64,000 nucleotides of DNA from SW132 sp038150125 (lineage in GTDB: Bacteria > Bacteroidota > Rhodothermia > Balneolales > Balneolaceae): assembly GCF_038150125.1 (NCBI RefSeq), contig NZ_JBBVMF010000002.1:186001-250000 (forward strand), given 5' to 3'. The position numbers and the translations under genes are program-made. Below are positions 26,698 through 37,119 of the stretch, piece by piece. Each line of letters begins with the position of its first letter. The first letter of the stretch is position 1. The notes beneath the pieces were generated by a model, which did no database searches, was not told the origin of the DNA, and worked only from the letters and a program-made list of their open reading frames with translations.

Positions 26698-27378
26698 TTT
26701 GAGTTATAAATCAGTTTTGATTCTATTTAGACATTTTTAAAAAACATAGCCTTTGTCCAAACTTGAATGCTAAATATATAGTGCTCAGCAGGAAAGCTCT
26801 TGGGACTTAAAATAAACCTGTATAAAGTATCTCATACAAGCCCCACCTTTCTGTAAAGAAATTTTAGCATAAGGAGCCGAATTACTGAAAGGATTTAGTA
26901 TCTGTGTCAACTGTGGAAGAACTTCAAACAAAATTTTTTAATTTTGAATAAATAATTTAATTGAAATACTATGTTTTTATTAAATAATAATTCATACACC
27001 TAATATTGTCTTTTTTTATTTTATTTTTGAATCTTCATATGAACTACTAAAATAAAAATACTTGATATTCGATTTCATATGCATAGTTTATTATTGTTGT
27101 GATTTTTGCACTAATTAGTATCCAACAAAGTGTTCCAATAAATTAAAGTGGAAGAACACAAGCATAGTTTGGACATGTCAGCTTCATAATTTGCGAGGAA
27201 ATACTATTATTTACACGAGAATGTTAGCGCTATCATTGTGATTTACATTCGTCTCTATAAACGGGAGTATTTTTATAAATGCATAAAAGCGCTTCCTTGA
27301 AAAATGAATCACTTTTTTGCTCTTGTAACTTGCTCTCTCCACGGCTAATACTTAAAAACAAAAACCGAATACTCTCTT
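26698..27378. other. AT-rich 680-bp upstream region of susC
   Basis: No gene. Strongly AT-rich, unlike the flanks. It contains an imperfect inverted repeat (26754-26771 and 27161-27175) bounding the most AT-rich part, and two LacI-type palindromes close to susC. The susC promoter should be here. Confidence 0.5.
27221..27236. promoter_or_regulatory. Putative LacI-type operator upstream of susC
   Basis: ATGTTAGCGCTATCAT matches the operator at 12919-12934 at 13 of 16 positions and is palindromic except for one base pair. It lies 143 bases before the susC start. A half-conserved AAGCGCTT core follows at 27287-27294. Binding by the LacI protein at 11704-12720 is inferred. Confidence 0.45.
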
Positions 27379-30300
27379 ATGAAACACATATACTATAAAA
27401 AACCATACGAATTCTTCAGGTGCCTGCCCAGGATATTATGCCTTACTATGGCTTCTATGCTTGGTATTATACTGATGGCTGGTATGGTTTATGCACAGGA
27501 TATTGAAGTTACCGGTACTGTCACAGACGCAGTTACAGGTGAAACTTTACCTAGCGTGAACATACTAATTGTAGGAACCGACACCGGAACCACAACCAAC
27601 CTTGATGGTGAATATTCCATTATGGTCCCGGATCTAAATCGTGAATTACGATTTTCCTTTATCGGATACGAAACAATGACTGTTCCAATTGACGGGCGAA
27701 CGACGATTGATATAGCGCTGCAAACTCAGCAGGTTGTAGGTCAGGAAGTCGTGGTTACGGGTTACGGTTCGGTACGTGAACGTGAGTCAATTAGTGGCTC
27801 GGTGAGTTCCGTGACCGGTGAACGCATCGAATCGGTGCCTACCTCCAACCTTTCTCAAACTCTCGCTGGCCGGGTTTCGGGCCTGGCTGGTTTAAATACG
27901 GCTGGTGAACCCGGAGCAGATGGTACACAGATCCGAATTCGCGGAAATGCTACTCTCGGAAATAATGATCCCCTGATTGTTATTGATGGAGTCCCCGCAC
28001 GACAAGGCGGACTTGATCGTATCAATCCTAATGATGTGGAGAATATCAGTGTCTTGAAAGATGCATCTGCTGCGATTTATGGATCCAGAGCTGCAAACGG
28101 AGTAATTCTCATTACAACTAAACGTGGCCGAAGAGGAGCTCCTCAGTTCACGGTAAACGCTTCTCAAGGTTTCAATCAGCCTACCGTCATCCCCGATATG
28201 GCCGATGCTGCTACGTACCTGACAATGATCAATGAGATTGATATTTATAATGGCAGCACACCAAGGAGATCAGAAGAGGAAATTAACCGATATCGTAATA
28301 TTCAACAGCAGGATCAATGGGCTTATCACGATACAGATTGGTATGAGGAAGGATTAAAAAACTTTTCAAATGAAACAGAAGCATCTGTTGCGGTTAGTGG
28401 AGGTAATGAAACAATACGCTACCGTGTATCAATGCGTGGCCTCACAGAAGATGCCTATTACGAAGATAGTGCCACAAGATACAGCCAGGGTGAATTCCGC
28501 AGTAACGTTGATATTGACTTAAGTGAAAATATCCAAATGGGAGCCGACCTTTCCGGTCGTCTGGAAGATCGAAATTACCCGACCCAGTCAGCTGGTGCCC
28601 AGTTTCGGTTTCTGATGCGTGGAAAACCTCACCAACCTGCACGTTGGCCAAACGGGAAGCCAGGGCCTGATATTGAAAATGGAACGAATCCGATCGTTTC
28701 CGCCACTCCAGCGACCGGCCACCATGATATCAATGATTACTATTTTCAAAGTAGTGTTTATATGAATATAGAAATTCCTACGATCGAAGGATTGGCGTTC
28801 CGTGGAAATTTCTCCTACGACAGGCGCTTCAATGAAAATGAACTATGGGCTACACCCTGGACACTATATAGCTGGGATGGTTCCAGAGATGATAACGGCG
28901 ATCCCGTACTCAGCCCTGGGCAACGCGGCCCGGGAACACCTGAACTAACCCGCCAAAGGGAAAACCAGCAGGATATTACCTTCAATATTGTTGGTAATTT
29001 TCAGCGAAGTATTCAGGAACACAATTTGGCTTTTATGCTGGGTACTGAACGCGAAACATGGCAGGGACAAAATGTTGGCGCCTACAGGGAAGGATTTTTG
29101 AGTGAACAGTTTCCACAGCTTGACCTTGGAGCTGCACAGAACAGAAATAACTGGGGAAATTCCTGGCATGGAGCCCGACAAAATTTCTTCAGCCGAATTA
29201 ACTACGATTACGGACAAACTTATCTGTTTGAATTGATCGGACGCCTTGACGGATCATATATATTTCCTGAAGGTGACCGATATGGATTTTTTCCATCAGC
29301 ATCTGTTGGATGGAGATTGTCTAATGAAGATTGGTTTCAAAACCTCAGTGGAGATGTCTTCGATGATTTTACTCTTCGATCCTCCTATGGACAAACAGGT
29401 AATGACCAGGTTAATCCCTACCAGTTTCTTGGAACGTATGCTTTTGGCGGTGGGTATGTGCTTGGCGGCTCTATTCAGTCTACTTTAAATGAAGCAAGAA
29501 TTCCTAACCCGAATATTACCTGGGAAGTCGCAAACCAGTTTAATGTAGGACTAAACACGACTTTCTGGAATAACAGGCTCAAATTCGAGTTTGACTATTT
29601 CAACTATAACCGAGAAGGAATTCTCTGGCAGCGAAATGCTGCGCTTCCACTAATGGCGGGCTTCCAGCTTCCTGATGAAAACATCGGAGAAGTAAAAAGC
29701 TTTGGCTTTGACGCTACTACGAGTTACCTGCAGGCAATAAGTGAAGATCTGTTCTTGGATGCTACTTTTACGCTTAGCTATGCAACAAATGAAATCCTCT
29801 TTTTTGATGAACCGGACGGAATACCTTCATGGCAACAAAATGAGGGCAAGCCAATGAACACCAGCCTTTATTATAAGTCGATAGGTGTTTTCCAGGATGA
29901 GCAGCAGATAGCGAACACACCAAGCTGGGATGGAGCCCAACCGGGCGACCTGATTTTTGCAGACATTAACGATGACGGCGAGATCAACGCGGATGATAGA
30001 ATCCGTGATGACCGAACGCAGTTTCCGAAATGGACCGGAGGTATTCAGCTGGGTACGAGCTACAAAAACTGGAATCTTTCAACATTCTGGCAGGGTGCTG
30101 CTGGTGCAGCAGTGTACACCCAAACTGAATCCGGTGAAATTGGGAACTTCCGTCAAAGTTTTGCAGAAAACCGATGGACACCTGAAAATCCTACAAACGA
30201 TCATCCGCGTACTTGGAACCGCAGCGATGAGTACTGGGCATCTAATGCTAACACCTACTTCTTAGAAAGTACAAACTACATTAGGCTCAAATCATTGGAG

Positions 30301-30489
30301 CTTGCTTACACACTCCCCGCTTCATTAAGCAGTAAGGCGGGACTTGAAAGAACAAAGTTCAGCATTACCGGCATGAACCTTCTAACCTTTACCGGTCTGG
30401 AAGATCTTGATCCTGAAGCTGCTTCCGGTGCGGGTCAGTATTATCCGCAAAGAAGATCTGTTCGAATAGGTTTGCAAGTACAATTTTAA
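27379..30489 (+). CDS. SusC/RagA-family TonB-linked outer-membrane transporter
   Basis: 1036 residues. Signal peptide ending VYAQ (about 40), carboxypeptidase-regulatory-like domain (VTGTVTDAVTGETLPSVNIL), TonB box region, plug domain starting VVVTGYGSVRERESISGSV with IRIRGNATLGNNDPLIVIDG, then a 22-strand barrel ending in a terminal aromatic strand (RRSVRIGLQVQF). It imports oligomers with the SusD partner encoded 12 bases downstream. A LacI-type palindrome upstream suggests carbohydrate control; no glycoside hydrolase is in this locus itself. Confidence 0.95.
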   Translation: MKHIYYKKPYEFFRCLPRILCLTMASMLGIILMAGMVYAQDIEVTGTVTDAVTGETLPSVNILIVGTDTGTTTNLDGEYSIMVPDLNRELRFSFIGYETMTVPIDGRTTIDIALQTQQVVGQEVVVTGYGSVRERESISGSVSSVTGERIESVPTSNLSQTLAGRVSGLAGLNTAGEPGADGTQIRIRGNATLGNNDPLIVIDGVPARQGGLDRINPNDVENISVLKDASAAIYGSRAANGVILITTKRGRRGAPQFTVNASQGFNQPTVIPDMADAATYLTMINEIDIYNGSTPRRSEEEINRYRNIQQQDQWAYHDTDWYEEGLKNFSNETEASVAVSGGNETIRYRVSMRGLTEDAYYEDSATRYSQGEFRSNVDIDLSENIQMGADLSGRLEDRNYPTQSAGAQFRFLMRGKPHQPARWPNGKPGPDIENGTNPIVSATPATGHHDINDYYFQSSVYMNIEIPTIEGLAFRGNFSYDRRFNENELWATPWTLYSWDGSRDDNGDPVLSPGQRGPGTPELTRQRENQQDITFNIVGNFQRSIQEHNLAFMLGTERETWQGQNVGAYREGFLSEQFPQLDLGAAQNRNNWGNSWHGARQNFFSRINYDYGQTYLFELIGRLDGSYIFPEGDRYGFFPSASVGWRLSNEDWFQNLSGDVFDDFTLRSSYGQTGNDQVNPYQFLGTYAFGGGYVLGGSIQSTLNEARIPNPNITWEVANQFNVGLNTTFWNNRLKFEFDYFNYNREGILWQRNAALPLMAGFQLPDENIGEVKSFGFDATTSYLQAISEDLFLDATFTLSYATNEILFFDEPDGIPSWQQNEGKPMNTSLYYKSIGVFQDEQQIANTPSWDGAQPGDLIFADINDDGEINADDRIRDDRTQFPKWTGGIQLGTSYKNWNLSTFWQGAAGAAVYTQTESGEIGNFRQSFAENRWTPENPTNDHPRTWNRSDEYWASNANTYFLESTNYIRLKSLELAYTLPASLSSKAGLERTKFSITGMNLLTFTGLEDLDPEAASGAGQYYPQRRSVRIGLQVQF

Positions 30490-30501
30490 TCCACAAGTAT
30501 T

Positions 30502-32403
30502 ATGAAAATGAATAAACATATATACACGAAATTATCACTGATCGCTCTTATGCTGTTTATGTATGCAGCCTGCGATTCAGTTTTGAACTTGGATCCCCTG
30601 GATCAGCCTTCTGATGCTGCTGTCTGGTCGGATCCGGCGATGTCCGAGGCATTTGTCAACGACATATATAGTGATCTGGCTCATGGGTATACAGAAGTGA
30701 TGCTTGGAATTCATACAGATGAAGCCGCCTTCACACATATCGGTTCTGCTGAAGCTGCACAAGGAATAATCAATCCTACAAATGTGTATAATACAACCTG
30801 GGGTTCGGCATGGTGGACAGGCCCTCCGGGATCAGGTAATCTTCAGTGGGGAAACGCTTACGGCTCAATCCGGAAGACAAATCTTTTCTTCCAAAATTTT
30901 GAGCCCGAACTATTCGCCGATCAGAATCTTGCTTCTCAACTCACCGGTGAAGTTCATTTCCTGAGGGCAATGAAATATCATGATCTGTTAAAACTTCATG
31001 GCGGGGTACCCATTGTTGATGAAGTTTTTCAGCTTGATTCGGATTTACAGGTGCCAAGAGATTCATACGAGGATGTGTTGAATTTTATCTTAGCTGATAT
31101 TGAAGAAGCTGAAAACAGATTGGATTGGCTTCCGAGACAAGCAGGAAGGGCAAGTAAAGGTGCGGCTTTAGCACTTAAAAGCAGAGTTCTCACCTATGCG
31201 GCAAGCGATTTGATTCACAACAGCCAATGGGCCGGTGGTTACAATAATCCTGAGTTAATCGGTTTAACACAATCTACACTGACACAGGAAGATCTATGGG
31301 AACGTGCACGTGATGCTGCCCGGGAAATCATTCAAAATGGGCCTTATTCTCTTTATGATCAGGATTCCAATCCGACTCAAAATTTCCAGAATATCTGGCT
31401 TGAAGGTGGTGGATCGGAAGCAATATTTTCGAGATTCTTTCTTGAAGAGCATGATCCCGGCGGTGGTAACTGGGGCATCGTATCACCGGGACAATGGTTT
31501 GGACCCAATGGCTATTTCCTATGGGGCGGCAGTACACCGCAGCAGGCCTTGGTTGATGATTTCGAAACACTTGACGGCGAAGCATTCGACTGGTCTAATC
31601 CAGATCATGCTGAAGATCCATTTGCAAACCGGGACCCACGGATGGAAGCGACCGTTATGTACAATGGATATCAGTGGCGTGAACGTCCTGAAGGGCCTCG
31701 TGCCACAGATCCTTTGGGAAAAATTGAAACTTTCCTATCACTCCGGTGCGTTGGATCAGCTGAGTGCCCTGAAGAACGTACAGGCCTGGATTCACGCAGA
31801 AGCCCGGTTGAAGACTGGAATGGTTCGAGGACAGGATATATTCTCAATAAGTTCATCAGTCCTAATGTAGAGCATTGGAATAACGTCCAGGAAGTTCCCT
31901 GGCACTTCTTCCGGTATGCTGAAGTACTGCTCAACTATGCTGAGGCTCAAATCAACCTCAATCAAGAAGGAGAAGCTCGTTCCGCAATCAACCAGGTAAG
32001 AAACAGGGCGGGTATGCCTGATATAAATGATTCCGGACAAGATTTAGTGGAGCGATACCGTAACGAGCGCCGCGTTGAGCTCGCATTCGAAGACCATCGC
32101 TACTACGACGTTCGGCGATGGATGATCGCACCACAAACTGCAGACAAAGATGCCTATGGCATTTATTTACATGCTCAGTATGAGTACGACCCCAATGATG
32201 AATTTGGCGGAATGTACGACTATGATTATGTCATAGACCCCTCAATGGATGTCCCAACTGAGGTGGAGCTTGCACCAGGAAACCCAAATATTGGTGTTCG
32301 TCCGGTTTGGTCACGAAGCTGGAATCCTGCAACTTATTTCCTTCCTATTCAACGGGATGAGATGAACAGGAATAACGCTTTAGTACAGAATCCTCTTTAC
32401 TAA
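30502..32403 (+). CDS. SusD/RagB-family nutrient-binding outer-membrane lipoprotein
   Basis: 633 residues. Lipobox ending at Cys24 (MYAAC), then LNLDPLDQPSDAAVW typical of SusD N-termini, TPR-like helices (EVHFLRAMKYHDLLKLHGGVPIV) and the C-terminal RagB region (RYAEVLLNYAEAQINLNQ, then RNERRVELAFEDHRYYDVRRW). It caps the SusC barrel at the cell surface and binds the substrate. It is translationally close to susC and followed by a terminator-like hairpin. Confidence 0.95.
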   Translation: MKMNKHIYTKLSLIALMLFMYAACDSVLNLDPLDQPSDAAVWSDPAMSEAFVNDIYSDLAHGYTEVMLGIHTDEAAFTHIGSAEAAQGIINPTNVYNTTWGSAWWTGPPGSGNLQWGNAYGSIRKTNLFFQNFEPELFADQNLASQLTGEVHFLRAMKYHDLLKLHGGVPIVDEVFQLDSDLQVPRDSYEDVLNFILADIEEAENRLDWLPRQAGRASKGAALALKSRVLTYAASDLIHNSQWAGGYNNPELIGLTQSTLTQEDLWERARDAAREIIQNGPYSLYDQDSNPTQNFQNIWLEGGGSEAIFSRFFLEEHDPGGGNWGIVSPGQWFGPNGYFLWGGSTPQQALVDDFETLDGEAFDWSNPDHAEDPFANRDPRMEATVMYNGYQWRERPEGPRATDPLGKIETFLSLRCVGSAECPEERTGLDSRRSPVEDWNGSRTGYILNKFISPNVEHWNNVQEVPWHFFRYAEVLLNYAEAQINLNQEGEARSAINQVRNRAGMPDINDSGQDLVERYRNERRVELAFEDHRYYDVRRWMIAPQTADKDAYGIYLHAQYEYDPNDEFGGMYDYDYVIDPSMDVPTEVELAPGNPNIGVRPVWSRSWNPATYFLPIQRDEMNRNNALVQNPLY

Positions 32404-32449
32404 TTTGACAAACGTCCCGTCTATCTAACTGACGGATAGCGATGAAACT

Positions 32450-32498
32450 AATGGTGATTTTGAGTATGTTCTTCATGCTCTTGATCACCATTTTTTTT
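32450..32498 (+). terminator. Rho-independent terminator or attenuator after susD
   Basis: AATGGTGAT and ATCACCATT form a perfect 9-bp outer stem, with GAGTATG/CATGCTC continuing inside, followed by eight T residues. It lies between susD and the ASPIC lipoprotein gene, 25 bases before the latter's start, so expression of that gene would need read-through or its own promoter. Confidence 0.75.
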
Positions 32499-32523
32499 GC
32501 ATTGTATTTTGAATAACATCTAT

Positions 32524-35500
32524 ATGATTTCAAGAATATTCATTTTATTCCTCCCTCTCTCAATTTTGATTTTCTTAACGAGTTGCAGCACTACACCTGA
32601 GCTTCAGTGGAATGAAGAAGAAGGGTACCGATGGGCTGAACTTACGCCAAACTATTACGGTGATGATGGATTCGAAGCAAAAACCTCATCAGATACTGGA
32701 ATCGATTTTTCTAATAGTGTTAGTAATGATATCATCGCCGAAAACCGACACTATGCTAATGGCTCGGGTGTGGCAATTGCAGACGTAGATAATGATGGAT
32801 TAGCAGATATCTATTTTGCAAGTATTGAAGGCAGAAATCGACTCTACAAAAATTTGGGCAACTTAGAGTTTAAAGATATAACTGATCAGGCCGGTGTAAC
32901 TCATGAAGGTTATAATTCTACCGGGGTGATTTTTGCTGATTTGAATGGTGATTCCTATCCTGATTTGCTGATTACCTCTTCGTCCGATAACAACTCCATT
33001 TATTTAAATGATGGAAGTGGAAATTTCTCACTTCATACCAAGAGTGGACTTGGTAAAAGCAACGGTGCCCATTCTGCTGCAATTGCCGATGTGAACGGAG
33101 ATAATTTACCGGATCTGTACATTGCAAACTACAGAGTTCGGTCCGTCCGGGATCTTTACGGGCCTGAAGAGCTATCTTTAGAAAACACGACGACTACTCA
33201 AAATGGTCAAATGCAGATCCTGCCGGAATTTGAAGATTACTACAAGGTTATAGAGATAAACGGCCGCCAGTTCAGGCAGGAAGTGGGTGCCTATGATGAA
33301 CTTTATATCAACCAGGGTGAGGGTATATTTCAAAAAGCAGACAGTGATATACATTTTCCAGTCAACGCGGAAGGAGGACCAGGCCTGTTTAAAGACTGGG
33401 GCTTCACTCCTATTTTCAAAGATATCACCGGCGATGGATTTCCTGATCTCTACGTCACCAACGACTTCTGGACACCGGACCGCCTTTGGATCAACCAGGG
33501 AAATGGGATTTTTCACGCTGCAGATAATCATGCCATTATCAACCAGAGTTTTTCATCGATGGGCGTTGATATGACAGATCTGAATAAAGATGGGGAAACG
33601 GATATCATGGTGACAGAAATGCTTAGCGACAATCACGAACGTCGTCTCCGTCAGTATTCAGACTACATGGGAGAATACCAGGGAAGTACACATCATAATC
33701 ACAACTCTGTTTATTTAAACCGCGGTGATACCACCTTTGCGCAGATCAATTATCTAAGTGGCCTTGAAGCTTCCGAATGGTCGTGGGCAACAACATTTAT
33801 GGATATCAATCTTGATGGACATGATGACCTGATTGTAGCGACCGGTTTTTACAGGGATTATCTGGATATGGATGCCCAGAGAACAATAAATCAACGATAC
33901 CAGCAGATGGGCTCAGCGATGATGGAACAAGGTGATGAATTTCTGAGCTTTCCAAAACTGGAGATCCCTAACAAACTATTTATTAATAATGGTGACCTCA
34001 CCTTCACTGACCGTAGCAGTGAGCTGGGATTTACCGCGGATGACATTTCAATGGGCATGGCCACAGGCGATCTGAATAATGATGGAACTCTGGACCTCGT
34101 GTTCAACAGATTCAATAAGAATGCCATTATTTACAAAAACACCACATCAAAGCCAAGAATAGCAGTACGTCTTCAGGGCAGATCTCCTAACACCAACGCC
34201 ATTGGCGCAAAAGTAACTTTGAGAGGCGGCCCGACCTTACAACAGCACGAGATTACTGCAGGTGGCTACTATCTCTCAGGTTCAGACTATCTGCTTACTT
34301 TTGCCGCAGATGAATCAAATGAAAACCTTGTGATTGAAATTCATTGGAGAGATGGCACAACCAGCCGCATTGAAAACGTAGTATCAAACCGGATTTATGA
34401 AATCAATCAGTACGACATTGAAATCATCCCTTCAGAACACACGGTCAAGAAGTCCAAATCGCCTATATTTGAGGATATTTCTGACACAATTAATCATATT
34501 CATCATGAAAGCGACTATAATGATTTTCAGCGGGTTCAGCCATTACTTCCAAAAGAACTTTCAAGAAAAGGGCCTGCCGTTGCATGGGTCGATTTTAATA
34601 ATAGCGGCCGCGATGATTTAATTGTCACCGAAGGAAAAGGCGGTAGTCTTCAAGTATTTGAAAACATGGGCAGTTCTCAGTTTAAATCTGCGGATGTTAC
34701 GGCGGCCATGAATGAGGCTCTGGGTGATCAAACCGCATTAGCGGGCTGGGCATCGGCAGATGGGTTTACATTAGCGTATGGCAGCTCAAATTACGAACAG
34801 GGAAATCCCGGTGTACCGTCTGCCTATCTCCATACGTTTCAAAATGGAGCACTCGCACTAACAGATAGCATTCCTGGTGTTCTTTCAAGTACAGGGCCGA
34901 TTGCCGCGGCAGATTACGACAATTCCGGATCTGTTGACCTGTTTGTTGGAGGGCATTTTCTTCCCGGGGGTTATCCACGGGACGCCTCATCGCGTCTTTT
35001 CAAAAATACTAACGGGACATTCCGGCTTGATGAGCAGAATTCAGCCGTTCTCGAGAACGCAGGCTTGGTAAATGCTGCTCTTTTTGCAGATTTCTCACAA
35101 AACGGAAAACAGGATCTGTTAGTAAGTACTGAGTGGGGTATGCTGAAACTCTTCGAAAACAGGGACGGCCGTTACCGGGAAGTGACTGCAGACGTTGGTT
35201 TCGATCAATACAGCGGTTGGTGGAATGGAATTGCAACGGGTGATTTTAACAATGACGGACTAATTGATATTGTGGCGATGAATATAGGAAGCAATAGCCC
35301 ATATAAACTCAACGCGTCCTATCCTCTTCGCTTATTTTATGATGATTTTAACCTGAATAACCGCCTCGATATTGTTGATGCATACTATCATGAACCTGTG
35401 AGCGCTTACGTACCACGGAGACAGCTCTTGGACTTTCGATCGCTACCCACGATTCTCAGAAATGTTCAAAGCCACGAAGAATTCTCAGAAGCACCGATCG

Positions 35501-36189
35501 GTAAAATATTTGATCTTAGTATCTCCCGAGTGCCCTACAAAGAGATCAACACAGTGCATCATCTATTATTTTTGAATACAGGAAACGGGTTTGAGACTAA
35601 ACAGTTGCCGATTGAGGCTCAGATGTCGACTGGCTACCACGTAGGGGTATTGGATTACGACAATGATGGAAATGAAGATCTTTTTATCAGTCAAAATTCA
35701 TTTGAATACCCGTCCTCAGTCGCCAAACAAGATGCCGGGCGTGGGTTGCTGTTGAAGGGTGACGGAACTGGGTCATTTGAAGCGATATCAGGCATTGAAA
35801 GTGGTATAAAAATGTACGGTGAACAGCGGGGCGCAGCATTTTCCGATTTCAACAATGATGGAAAAACTGATCTTGCCGTATCACAAAATAACGGGCAAAC
35901 GAAACTTTACGTGAATAAGACAGAAAAGGCAGGTATAAGAGTTCAGTTAATTGGCCCTGATCAAAATCGGTCTGCCATTGGGTCTGCCATTCGACTCATT
36001 TATGAGGATAATACCAATGGGCCGGTACGAACTATCCAGGCGGGATCCGGATATCGGTCACAAAACAGTGCCATCCAGGTTTTCGGTTACGCCGAGATCC
36101 CACAGGCTATTGAGGTAATCTGGCCTGATGGTTCAACAAGCCAGACTGTCTTCAATCCGGAGCAAACAACATATATCATTCACTATTGA
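32524..36189 (+). CDS. FG-GAP/VCBS and ASPIC/UnbV-domain lipoprotein, internally duplicated
   Basis: About 1221 residues. ATG at 32524 gives a lipoprotein signal (LIFLTSC); an upstream in-frame ATG at 32497 lies inside the terminator and is not preferred. Calcium-binding-type FG-GAP repeats (for example ADVDNDGLADIYFAS) form a propeller in the first half, ending with an ASPIC/UnbV domain (GAKVTLRGG to IEIHWRDGTTSR, about 560-620). The second half repeats the plan and ends with another ASPIC domain (AIEVIWPDGSTSQT). Similar CRTAC1-like proteins often follow SusCD pairs in this phylum. Function is unknown; surface location is inferred. Confidence 0.88.
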   Translation: MISRIFILFLPLSILIFLTSCSTTPELQWNEEEGYRWAELTPNYYGDDGFEAKTSSDTGIDFSNSVSNDIIAENRHYANGSGVAIADVDNDGLADIYFASIEGRNRLYKNLGNLEFKDITDQAGVTHEGYNSTGVIFADLNGDSYPDLLITSSSDNNSIYLNDGSGNFSLHTKSGLGKSNGAHSAAIADVNGDNLPDLYIANYRVRSVRDLYGPEELSLENTTTTQNGQMQILPEFEDYYKVIEINGRQFRQEVGAYDELYINQGEGIFQKADSDIHFPVNAEGGPGLFKDWGFTPIFKDITGDGFPDLYVTNDFWTPDRLWINQGNGIFHAADNHAIINQSFSSMGVDMTDLNKDGETDIMVTEMLSDNHERRLRQYSDYMGEYQGSTHHNHNSVYLNRGDTTFAQINYLSGLEASEWSWATTFMDINLDGHDDLIVATGFYRDYLDMDAQRTINQRYQQMGSAMMEQGDEFLSFPKLEIPNKLFINNGDLTFTDRSSELGFTADDISMGMATGDLNNDGTLDLVFNRFNKNAIIYKNTTSKPRIAVRLQGRSPNTNAIGAKVTLRGGPTLQQHEITAGGYYLSGSDYLLTFAADESNENLVIEIHWRDGTTSRIENVVSNRIYEINQYDIEIIPSEHTVKKSKSPIFEDISDTINHIHHESDYNDFQRVQPLLPKELSRKGPAVAWVDFNNSGRDDLIVTEGKGGSLQVFENMGSSQFKSADVTAAMNEALGDQTALAGWASADGFTLAYGSSNYEQGNPGVPSAYLHTFQNGALALTDSIPGVLSSTGPIAAADYDNSGSVDLFVGGHFLPGGYPRDASSRLFKNTNGTFRLDEQNSAVLENAGLVNAALFADFSQNGKQDLLVSTEWGMLKLFENRDGRYREVTADVGFDQYSGWWNGIATGDFNNDGLIDIVAMNIGSNSPYKLNASYPLRLFYDDFNLNNRLDIVDAYYHEPVSAYVPRRQLLDFRSLPTILRNVQSHEEFSEAPIGKIFDLSISRVPYKEINTVHHLLFLNTGNGFETKQLPIEAQMSTGYHVGVLDYDNDGNEDLFISQNSFEYPSSVAKQDAGRGLLLKGDGTGSFEAISGIESGIKMYGEQRGAAFSDFNNDGKTDLAVSQNNGQTKLYVNKTEKAGIRVQLIGPDQNRSAIGSAIRLIYEDNTNGPVRTIQAGSGYRSQNSAIQVFGYAEIPQAIEVIWPDGSTSQTVFNPEQTTYIIHY

Positions 36190-36347
36190 TGAAAGTATAT
36201 AAGATCAGTCTAAAAACTTAATTCTCGTGACTAATTCAAATCAGCCAAGTTCATGATTTTAAAAATTGTAGCATTTTATACAGTATAGAATTATGTTCAC
36301 TGATTGAAGCATACCGACAAAAAATTAATATCCATCTACACAATTGA

Positions 36348-37064
36348 ATGACGTTACAATTTGATAGATCGGCCTTTTTTACTTCACTTTTACTTTCAAT
36401 CATTTTTATTTTAGCGCTTTCCGGTTGTTCCGGAACATCAGCTGTAACGGAACAAAGAAAAGACATAGATTCGTCAGATACTGAGAACTATGATGAACTG
36501 GAAGAACTTTACTGGTCCCGAATTGAAAGCGATCGTATGTCGTTTACCGAGGCCGACGTTGCCTTTATGACCGGAATGATTGGCCATCATGCCCAGGCTT
36601 TGATTATGTCTCGCCTCGCGCCAAAAAACAATGCGAGTCCGGAAATTCAGCGGCTTGCCGCACGAATTATCAATTCACAGCAGGACGAAATACAATCGAT
36701 GCAAACCTGGCTCGAACGTCGTGATCAACCAGTCCCTGAGGTTCACATCAACGGCCTCAACCTGATGATTCATGGTGTTAATGGCCACGGCAGCCACGAT
36801 CATACAGACATGCCCGGTATGCTTAGTGATGAACAGCTACAGCAGCTCAGTGACGCCAGGGGCAGAGAATTTGACCGTTTATTTTTATCCTACATGATAG
36901 CCCACCACCAGGGTGCAGTAACAATGGTCGACACGTTGGTCAGCACAGATGGCGCAGCCCAGGATGAAGATGCTTTTCGGTTATCAGCCGACATCAACGC
37001 AGACCAGGTTACAGAAATTGAACGAATGAAACTGATGCTTGAAGAAATTCAGACAGCTAATTGA
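36348..37064 (+). CDS. DUF305-family lipoprotein
   Basis: 238 residues. Lipoprotein signal (LALSGC). Two four-helix-type repeats each carry a His-His motif, FMTGMIGHHAQALIMS (about 80) and YMIAHHQGAVTMV (about 185), as in DUF305 proteins suspected to bind copper or other metals. A His/Met-rich linker (HGVNGHGSHDHTDMPGM) between them adds possible ligands. It is 55 bases upstream of the LVIVD protein, likely one transcript. Metal binding is inferred from His and Met content. Confidence 0.88.
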   Translation: MTLQFDRSAFFTSLLLSIIFILALSGCSGTSAVTEQRKDIDSSDTENYDELEELYWSRIESDRMSFTEADVAFMTGMIGHHAQALIMSRLAPKNNASPEIQRLAARIINSQQDEIQSMQTWLERRDQPVPEVHINGLNLMIHGVNGHGSHDHTDMPGMLSDEQLQQLSDARGREFDRLFLSYMIAHHQGAVTMVDTLVSTDGAAQDEDAFRLSADINADQVTEIERMKLMLEEIQTAN

Positions 37065-37119
37065 TTCTTCCTTTTTTTCAAAGTACCACATAGATAAAAC
37101 ACTAATCCTTACCAGATTT

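Noticed and set aside
32497..32523. Earlier ATG for the ASPIC lipoprotein
   Set aside because: It lies in the T-run of the terminator and would extend the signal peptide unnaturally.
37039..37119. N-terminal extension of the LVIVD protein
   Set aside because: It overlaps the end of the DUF305 gene and would bury the lipoprotein signal; ATG at 37120 gives a proper lipobox.
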